Assembly (NCBI GenBank): GCA_026990045.1
Contig: JALSIK010000073.1
Location: 1-5,188 of the forward strand
DNA: 5,188 nt
Reading direction: 5' to 3'
From: Chromatiales bacterium
Lineage (GTDB): Bacteria; Pseudomonadota; Gammaproteobacteria; CAMYNG01
Shown: piece after piece, positions 1-3,233 of the stretch
How the letters are laid out: each line of letters starts with the position of its first letter
Numbering within the stretch: the first letter of the stretch is position 1
Notes under the pieces: generated by a model
What the model saw: only the letters and a program-made list of their open reading frames with translations
Databases searched by the model: none
Told to the model about the DNA's origin: nothing
Translations under genes and position numbers: made by a program

Positions 1-60
1 GGACAACGGTCGTCGAGGCCGCGATGCAAGCCGGGGAACGGATCCTGCCTGATTTGGCGT

Positions 61-101
61 CCGTGCCGCACCCACTGGACGGTGCGCATGCACCGGCACG
101 G
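61..101. repeat. Nested inverted repeats (possible hairpin)
   Basis: CCGTGCCG at 61-68 is the exact reverse complement of CGGCACGG at 94-101. Inside it, CGGTGC at 80-85 pairs with GCACCG at 90-95 around a GCAT loop. The inner 6-bp stem and the outer six pairs (61-66 with 96-101) can form together, stacked on the 3' side with a 13-base bulge on the 5' side. The full 8-bp outer stem instead competes with the inner one for bases 94-95. No T-run follows on either strand, so it is not a classical terminator. Its role is unknown. Confidence 0.5.
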
Positions 102-202
102 CACCCGCGCCGGACAACCGGGGGCGATGTTCCGGCCGGACACGGCGGCGGCCCCCCGCCGCGGCCGCATCCCGGCCGCCAGCCGCCAGGCACCAGCACC
201 CG

Positions 203-234
203 CGTGTCTCCCGGCCCGCGGGCCGGGAGACACG
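203..234. repeat. Perfect 32-bp palindrome just upstream of the 64-aa gene
   Basis: The left half, CGTGTCTCCCGGCCCG (203-218), is followed directly by its exact reverse complement (219-234), so all 16 pairs match with no central spacer. As RNA it would form a very stable GC-rich hairpin, losing only the central few pairs to the loop. As DNA it is a two-fold symmetric site. It ends 7 bases before the ATG at 242. There is no T-run after it on either strand. It could be a terminator without a U-tract, an operator, a translation-blocking leader hairpin, or a dispersed palindromic element. The symmetry is directly seen; the role is open. Confidence 0.85.
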
Positions 235-241
235 GGCCGCC

Positions 242-436
242 ATGACCCTGGAGCGGGCACGCGAGCTGCTGGCCCAGCACGTGGCCCTGGGCAGCGGCTA
301 CAACCGCAACGCGGCCCGGCTGGTGCTGGCGGAGGTCCAGCGGGAGCACGGCCAGGCGGCGGTGGACGCCCTCATCGTGGAGCTGGACCTCGCCACCCAC
401 TTTGGTTTCCGCCCCGGGCACCCCATTAGGATATGA
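242..436 (+). CDS. Small hypothetical protein (64 aa)
   Basis: I do not recognise the family with confidence. The product is 64 residues, and residues 2-50 look mostly helical: a helix of about 2-13, a Gly/Asn-rich turn (GSGYNRNAA, 17-25), then a long amphipathic helix of about 25-50. A short tail, FGFRPGHPIRI, follows. There is no signal peptide, membrane segment or cysteine. Coding is supported by third positions that are almost all G or C until the last dozen codons, and by a balanced amino-acid composition unlike the Pro/Arg-rich shadow frames. No Shine-Dalgarno sequence precedes ATG 242; the bases upstream are the end of the 32-bp palindrome. The start is therefore inferred and may be leaderless, translated poorly, or controlled by that structure. 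The HPF-like gene begins 60 bases downstream on the same strand, so co-transcription is plausible. Confidence 0.62.
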   Translation: MTLERARELLAQHVALGSGYNRNAARLVLAEVQREHGQAAVDALIVELDLATHFGFRPGHPIRI

Positions 437-438
437 GA

Positions 439-465
439 GCCGGCACCCCTTGGGCGGGGGCCGGC
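439..465 (+). repeat. Hairpin in the spacer between the 64-aa gene and the HPF-like gene
   Basis: GCCGGC (439-444) pairs with GCCGGC (460-465), and CCCC (446-449) pairs with GGGG (456-459). A445 is bulged and the loop is TTGGGC. The stem is about 10 bp of almost pure G-C pairs, beginning two bases after the TGA at 434-436. No T-run follows, so a strong intrinsic terminator is unlikely. It may act as an attenuator, a Rho-dependent pause or an mRNA stabiliser between the two cistrons. Confidence 0.5.
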
Positions 466-496
466 GGTTCACCGACTCGTCAGGGGGGATGACGCC

Positions 497-1081
497 ATGC
501 AACTGCCGCTCCAGATCACCTTCCGTCACATGCCACGGTCGGAGGCCATGGAGGCCCGCATCCGCGAGCTGGCGCAGAAGCTGGAGAAATTCTACGACCG
601 CATCACCAGCTGCCGGGTGGTGGTGGAACCGGCGGGACGGCACCACCACAAGGGCAGGCTGTACAACGTCCGCATCGACGTCACGGTGCCGGGCAGGGAG
701 CTGGTGGTCAGCCACCTGCCGGAGGACCACCACGAGTACGAGGATGCCTACGTCTCCATCCGCGAGGCCTTCGACGCCATGCGCCGGCAGCTCGAGGACT
801 ATGCCCGCGTCCGCCGCCACGAGGTGAAACACCATGAACCCCCGCCCCAGGGCCACGTGAGCGAGATCCATCCGCCGGAGGACTACGGCATCATCACCAC
901 GCCCGACGGGCGGGAAATCTATTTCCACCGCAACAGTGTGGTCGAGGTCGACTTCGACCGGCTGGAGGTGGGCGACGAGGTGCGCTTTGCCGAGGAGCAG
1001 GGCGCCACCGGCCCCCGGGCCAGCACCGTGCACGTGGTGCGCCGGCGCCACCACCGTCCCGCCCCCGGTGCGGGCGGATGA
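497..1081 (+). CDS. HPF/RaiA-type ribosome hibernation factor fused to a cold-shock domain
   Basis: This 194-aa protein has two parts. Residues 1-110 match the HPF/RaiA (sigma-54 modulation / S30AE) fold: a first strand with QITFRHM, a helix MEARIRELAQKLEKFYD (18-34), strands CRVVVEP and YNVRIDVTVPGRELVVSH, the acidic DHHEYEDAYVSIREAFDAM, and a helix running into RRQLEDYARVRR. Residues 117-181 resemble a CspA-type cold-shock domain: GHVSEIHPPEDYGIITT, then IYFHRNSV (RNP2-like, 141-148), LEVGDEVRF, and GPRASTVHVV where CspA proteins have GPAAxNV. RNP1 is degenerate (DYGIITT rather than KGFGFI). A basic, His/Arg-rich tail ends the protein. HPF proteins bind the decoding centre of idle 30S subunits; cold-shock domains bind single-stranded nucleic acid. 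The C-terminal dimerisation domain of long HPF is absent and the cold-shock domain takes its place. The start is preceded by a G-rich AGGGGGGA (482-489), an imperfect ribosome binding site. No clear terminator follows. Confidence 0.9.
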   Translation: MQLPLQITFRHMPRSEAMEARIRELAQKLEKFYDRITSCRVVVEPAGRHHHKGRLYNVRIDVTVPGRELVVSHLPEDHHEYEDAYVSIREAFDAMRRQLEDYARVRRHEVKHHEPPPQGHVSEIHPPEDYGIITTPDGREIYFHRNSVVEVDFDRLEVGDEVRFAEEQGATGPRASTVHVVRRRHHRPAPGAGG

Positions 1082-1110
1082 GGCCCGGCGCGGCCGGAGG
1101 CAGAAAAAGC

Positions 1111-1139
1111 TTCGCAGGGAGGCGGGAACGTGCTACATT
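1111..1139 (+). promoter_or_regulatory. Candidate sigma70 promoter of the RRM gene
   Basis: TTCGCA (1111-1116) and TACATT (1134-1139) are separated by exactly 17 bases. The -35 matches TTGACA at 4 of 6 positions and the -10 matches TATAAT at 4 of 6. A TG one base upstream of the -10 (1131-1132) makes it an extended -10 element. Transcription would start near 1146. This is the most AT-rich stretch of an otherwise very GC-rich spacer. Confidence 0.5.
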
Positions 1140-1245
1140 GCCCGTCAGACAAGTCCGCCTCCCGCACTTCCGGCGTCCGCCGCGTTCGCACGAATCCCGT
1201 CAACGCCCGTATTGTTCGCCCGCCCCGGACCGGACCTGATCCAAC

Positions 1246-1263
1246 CGGCCGCGTGCGCGGCCG
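1246..1263 (+). repeat. Leader hairpin upstream of the RRM gene
   Basis: CGGCCGC (1246-1252) and GCGGCCG (1257-1263) form a perfect 7-bp GC stem with loop GTGC. It has no T-run and lies about 80 bases before the RRM start codon, inside the predicted leader. It is a possible element for temperature or protein control of translation; that role is inference only. Confidence 0.4.
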
Positions 1264-1341
1264 TCGTCGCCGCCTGATTTGTCCGGGTTGGTCATCCGGT
1301 GACGCATCCGAGCAACCCGTTCTTCTGAAGCGAGTAACGAT

Positions 1342-1611
1342 ATGAAACTGTACGTAGGCAACCTGCCCTATAGCGTCACCAGCGACGATCTGCGCACCAC
1401 CTTCGCCGAGTTCGGCGAGGTCGCCAGCGTCGACGTCATCACCGACAAGTACACCGGGCAGTCCAAGGGCTTCGGCTTCGTCGAGATGCCCAACAACTCC
1501 GAGGCCGACGCCGCCATCAAGGCCCTCAACGAGTCCAACTACAAGGGCCGGCCCATGCGGGTCAACCAGGCCAAGCCCCGCGGCGACCGCCCCTCGCGGC
1601 CCCGCTACTGA
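1342..1611 (+). CDS. Small RRM-domain RNA-binding protein
   Basis: This 89-aa protein is essentially one RNA recognition motif. RNP2 is LYVGNL (residues 3-8) and RNP1 is KGFGFVEM (42-49). The aromatic residues expected to stack on RNA bases are present at Y4, F44 and F46. The typical second helix (EADAAIKALN) and last strand (GRPMRVNQAK) follow, and then a short basic tail (PRGDRPSRPRY). It belongs to the glycine-rich/RRM RNA-binding proteins found in cyanobacteria and many proteobacteria, where several are cold- or stress-induced and thought to act as RNA chaperones. The start ATG is two residues before the RNP2 strand, as usual in the family. The ribosome binding site is weak (GAAGCGAG, 1327-1334, 7 bases before ATG). 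It lies downstream of the HPF-cold-shock gene on the same strand, has its own candidate promoter and long leader, and ends in a strong terminator. Codon use is the same as its neighbours. Confidence 0.95.
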   Translation: MKLYVGNLPYSVTSDDLRTTFAEFGEVASVDVITDKYTGQSKGFGFVEMPNNSEADAAIKALNESNYKGRPMRVNQAKPRGDRPSRPRY

Positions 1612-1639
1612 GGCACCGGGCCGCACGGTCCGAAACGGA

Positions 1640-1668
1640 AACGGCCCCCTCGCGGGGGCCGTTTTTTT
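1640..1668 (+). terminator. Rho-independent terminator after the RRM gene
   Basis: AACGGCCCCC (1640-1649) pairs perfectly with GGGGGCCGTT (1654-1663) around a TCGC loop: 10 bp, followed by further Ts to 1668 (7 consecutive Ts from 1662). It lies 28 bases after the RRM stop codon. On the minus strand the same stem is followed by TTTCCGTTT-type sequence, a weaker U-tract, so it may also help end the convergent lipoprotein transcript. Confidence 0.95.
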
Positions 1669-2155
1669 ACATCAGGGCAACAGTGAGATCGCGGCGGCTG
1701 CAGGCCGTGCCGATGCACGCCTGCAGGGTGAGCGTGTGCTGCATGGTGACGTCGAACATGTCCAGCGCCATGTTGCTCTGAGTCGAGACCGGCTGACGGC
1801 AATAGAACACCAGGTCGGCATCCCACACGCAGGCGAAACGCTGCTGCAGAGCGCAACTGCGCCCAGGCCCGCACTCCACTTTCATGAGGGTGGAGGTGAG
1901 CATCGCACCGTTCACGTCCGGACCCGCAAGAGTGACGGTGATGGCCACCGGGCTGGAGGCCGTAATGTCCCAGTTGATGTCGGTGGGCCCCTCGGCCTGG
2001 AACTGGGTCGTGGGGACGTTCTGGGGAGGGCGGGTCAAAAAGAAGTCGTTGATGGCGGGCGGCTGGTCCTGGTTCTGTCCGTCGTCGCCGCCGCCGCAAC
2101 CGCCCAGCAGCAGGATCCCCGCGGCCAGCAGGGTCAAGGTCGCTTTGCCGTTCAT
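1667..2155 (-). CDS. Small cysteine-rich lipoprotein of unknown function
   Basis: The 162-aa product begins MNGKATLTLLAAGILLLGGC: a short positive N-terminus, a hydrophobic core and a lipobox (LGGC) with the lipidated Cys at 20. It should be processed by signal peptidase II. Residue +2 is Gly rather than Asp, so outer-membrane sorting is expected if the organism is Gram-negative. A flexible Gly/Asp/Gln/Pro linker (21-35) follows, then a beta-rich domain of about 120 residues with six further cysteines (95, 101, 109, 119, 147, 152), enough for three disulfides. I recognise no family. The frame is open to an ATG 37 codons further out (2266), but the start at 2155 is preferred because an ideal GGGAGG site lies 8 bases before it and the signal peptide begins there. 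The TAA stop (1669-1667) lies in the T-run of the convergent terminator. The gene is divergent from the CbbQ-like gene. Confidence 0.88.
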   Translation of the reverse strand: MNGKATLTLLAAGILLLGGCGGGDDGQNQDQPPAINDFFLTRPPQNVPTTQFQAEGPTDINWDITASSPVAITVTLAGPDVNGAMLTSTLMKVECGPGRSCALQQRFACVWDADLVFYCRQPVSTQSNMALDMFDVTMQHTLTLQACIGTACSRRDLTVALM

Positions 2156-2163
2156 GGTGCTTT

Positions 2164-2169
2164 CCTCCC
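2164..2169 (-). promoter_or_regulatory. Ribosome binding site that fixes the lipoprotein start
   Basis: Read on the minus strand, GGGAGG (complement of 2169-2164) is a near-perfect Shine-Dalgarno sequence 8 bases before the ATG at 2155-2153. The longer reading from 2266 has no comparable site and would bury the lipoprotein signal peptide behind 37 Arg/Pro/His-rich residues. Confidence 0.85.
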
Positions 2170-2272
2170 GGTTGTTATGAGATTTTTTCCACGCGCGGCG
2201 GTGCACCGGCGCGGGCCGGCGGGCCGCTCGAGGGGGACGCAGGGGGGTGCCGTGTCCTCCTTGCACTGTGGA

Positions 2273-2295
2273 GCCGGAAGGAATCCGCTTCCGGC
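2273..2295. repeat. Inverted repeat at the predicted 5' end of the lipoprotein mRNA
   Basis: GCCGGAAG (2273-2280) and CTTCCGGC (2288-2295) are exact reverse complements separated by GAATCCG. If the minus-strand promoter at 2304-2331 is used, with a start near 2297, this hairpin would be almost the first thing in the transcript. It could stabilise the mRNA. As DNA it could instead be a dimeric regulator site covering the start point. Either role is inferred. Confidence 0.5.
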
Positions 2296-2303
2296 GCCCG
2301 TCT

Positions 2304-2331
2304 AATTAACCCAGTCCCCCGCCGCCGTCAA
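2304..2331 (-). promoter_or_regulatory. Candidate promoter of the lipoprotein gene
   Basis: On the minus strand, TTGACG (2331-2326) matches the -35 consensus at 5 of 6 positions. TTAATT (2309-2304) lies 16 bases further as a weak -10 (3 of 6); GTTAAT with a 15-base spacer is a better hexamer match with poorer spacing. Predicted transcription starts near 2297, giving a leader of about 140 nt. Confidence 0.45.
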
Positions 2332-2374
2332 GCCTCCGGCCCCGCCCCGGCTGGCCGCCCCGCCGGCGGCCGGG

Positions 2375-2380
2375 CATAAT
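2375..2380 (+). promoter_or_regulatory. Candidate -10 element of the CbbQ-like operon
   Basis: CATAAT matches TATAAT at 5 of 6 positions and stands out in GC-rich surroundings, 36 bases before the ATG. The best -35 at 17-base spacing is poor (TGGCCG, 2352-2357, 3 of 6), suggesting either an activator-dependent promoter or a chance match. Confidence 0.4.
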
Positions 2381-2406
2381 ACCGGGCCTTGCGCTGGGAA
2401 ATCGGC

Positions 2407-2411
2407 AGGAG
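2407..2411 (+). promoter_or_regulatory. Ribosome binding site of the CbbQ-like gene
   Basis: AGGAG with 5 bases to the ATG at 2417. It supports that start, which also gives the family's usual N-terminus and length. Confidence 0.75.
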
Positions 2412-2416
2412 ACCCC

Positions 2417-3229
2417 ATGAACGCCCAGGTTTTGAAGCCCGAGGAGTACTTCATCCGGGAGGAACCCTACTACCAGCCGGTGGGAGACGAGATCGCCGTC
2501 TTCGAGGCGGCCTACGCCCAGCGGCTGCCGGTACTGCTCAAGGGCCCCACGGGCTGCGGCAAGACCCGCTTCATGGAGCACATGGCCTGGCGCCTGGGCC
2601 GCCCGCTCATCACCGTCTCCTGCCACGACGACCTCACCGCCTCCGACCTGGTGGGCCGGTTCCTGGTGCGCGGCGGCGAGACGGTGTGGGTGGACGGGCC
2701 CCTGACCCGCGCCGTGCGCGCCGGCGCCATCTGTTACCTGGACGAGGTGGTGGAGGCGCGCAAGGACACCACCGTGGTCATCCACCCCCTGGCCGACGAC
2801 CGCCGCGTGCTGCCCATCGAGAAGCTGGGCGAGATGGTGGCGGCCGGGCCCGACTTCTGCCTGGCCATCTCCTACAACCCCGGCTACCAGAGCGTGCTCA
2901 AGGATCTGAAACAGAGCACCCGCCAGCGCTTCGTGGCGCTGGAGTTCGACTACCCGGAGCCGGAGCTGGAGGCGCGCATCGTCCAGCGCGAGACCGGCAT
3001 CGACCCGGAGCTGGCCGCGCGCCTGGTGAAGTTCGCCGGCATGACCCGCAACCTCAAGGGCTCGGGCCTGGAGGAGGGGGCCTCCACCCGCCTGCTGGTT
3101 CACGCCGCCCGCCTCATGGGCAGCGGGGTGGCGCCGGTGGCCGCCTGCCGCGCCGCCATCGCCGAGGCGCTCACCGACGATCCCGAGATGCTGGCGGCGG
3201 TCAACGAGCTCTCGTCCTCGCTGTTCTGA
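2417..3229 (+). CDS. cbbQ: CbbQ/NorQ-family MoxR AAA+ ATPase (Rubisco activase motor type)
   Basis: This 270-aa cytosolic ATPase has a complete set of AAA+ motifs: Walker A GPTGCGKT (residues 43-50), Walker B ICYLDE (105-110, D109 and E110), sensor 1 Asn in ISYNPGYQ (N154), arginine-finger candidates in STRQRF (R169, R171) and a sensor-2 Arg in EGASTRLL (R225). Length and full-length similarity fit the CbbQ/NirQ/NorQ/GvpN branch of MoxR ATPases. In this branch CbbQ hexamers, with one CbbO, use ATP to release inhibitory sugar phosphates from Rubisco; NorQ does a comparable job for nitric oxide reductase. The VWA partner gene begins 4 bases after its stop, so the two are almost certainly co-translated. 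Some stretches (SCHDD, GGETVWVDGPLTRAVR) look NorQ-like, others (SYNPGYQSVLKDLKQSTRQRF, RNLKGSGLEEG) fit CbbQ equally well. Family is near certain; the Cbb rather than Nor assignment rests mainly on the partner's length. Confidence 0.9.
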   Translation: MNAQVLKPEEYFIREEPYYQPVGDEIAVFEAAYAQRLPVLLKGPTGCGKTRFMEHMAWRLGRPLITVSCHDDLTASDLVGRFLVRGGETVWVDGPLTRAVRAGAICYLDEVVEARKDTTVVIHPLADDRRVLPIEKLGEMVAAGPDFCLAISYNPGYQSVLKDLKQSTRQRFVALEFDYPEPELEARIVQRETGIDPELAARLVKFAGMTRNLKGSGLEEGASTRLLVHAARLMGSGVAPVAACRAAIAEALTDDPEMLAAVNELSSSLF

Positions 3230-3233
3230 GGCC

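Larger units (their letters stand above)
1..241. other. GC-rich intergenic stretch with inverted repeats, no supported gene
   Basis: No convincing gene is visible here. One frame is open from base 3 to 245, but its product is dominated by Pro, Arg, Gly and His in low-complexity runs, as expected from non-coding high-GC DNA. Another frame reads about 16 codons from the left edge to a TGA at 50-52 and could be the tail of an upstream gene, but it is too short to judge. The visible content is structural: nested inverted repeats at 61-101 and a perfect palindrome at 203-234, both listed separately. No convincing promoter hexamers were found. Confidence 0.5.
1082..1341 (+). other. Intergenic region and long leader of the RRM gene
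   Basis: No protein gene is supported in these 260 bases. A frame open from 1130 to 1345 gives an Arg/Pro-rich product and would start inside the promoter. Just after the HPF-like stop there is only a weak 5-bp hairpin (1085-1097, loop GCG) without a T-run, so read-through into the RRM gene is possible. The region holds a sigma70-like promoter at 1111-1139 and a GC hairpin at 1246-1263, listed separately. If that promoter is used, the leader of the RRM mRNA is close to 200 nt, long enough for post-transcriptional control. Confidence 0.5.
2156..2416. other. Divergent promoter region between lipoprotein and CbbQ-like genes
   Basis: This 261-base spacer serves two divergent genes. It contains a candidate minus-strand promoter (2304-2331), a candidate plus-strand -10 element (2375-2380), an 8-bp hairpin or operator-like inverted repeat (2273-2295) and a 10-bp palindrome CGGTGCACCG (2199-2208). 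TAATTA (2303-2308) is one of its few AT-rich islands. I see no protein gene in it. Confidence 0.55.

Noticed and set aside
24..245. 73-codon frame in the left-edge region
   Set aside because: Low-complexity Pro/Arg/Gly/His product running through both inverted-repeat structures, with no ribosome binding site seen; more likely non-coding.
433..492. 19-codon frame overlapping the 64-aa gene's stop (ATGA) and ending 4 bases before the HPF-like start
   Set aside because: A possible leader peptide by position, with a TAGGA just upstream, but its codons are mostly the spacer hairpin and the composition is unremarkable. It is too short to support from a single sequence.
1130..1345. 71-codon plus-strand frame ending in an ATGA overlap with the RRM start
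   Set aside because: Its start codon lies upstream of the predicted -10 and transcription start, there is no ribosome binding site, and the product is a low-complexity Arg/Pro-rich sequence. The ATGA overlap is most likely coincidence.
919..1626. 235-codon minus-strand frame covering the RRM gene and its leader
   Set aside because: It overlaps two clear plus-strand genes antisense, and the product has no recognisable motif.
2156..2266. 37-residue N-terminal extension of the lipoprotein
   Set aside because: The downstream ATG has an ideal Shine-Dalgarno sequence and starts a clean lipoprotein signal peptide. The extension is Arg/Pro/His-rich and would hide that signal.
2299..2316. Possible CbbR (LysR-type) operator around TAATTA
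   Set aside because: I could not fit the TNA-N7/8-TNA pattern expected of CbbR sites; a short AT-rich palindrome alone is not enough.
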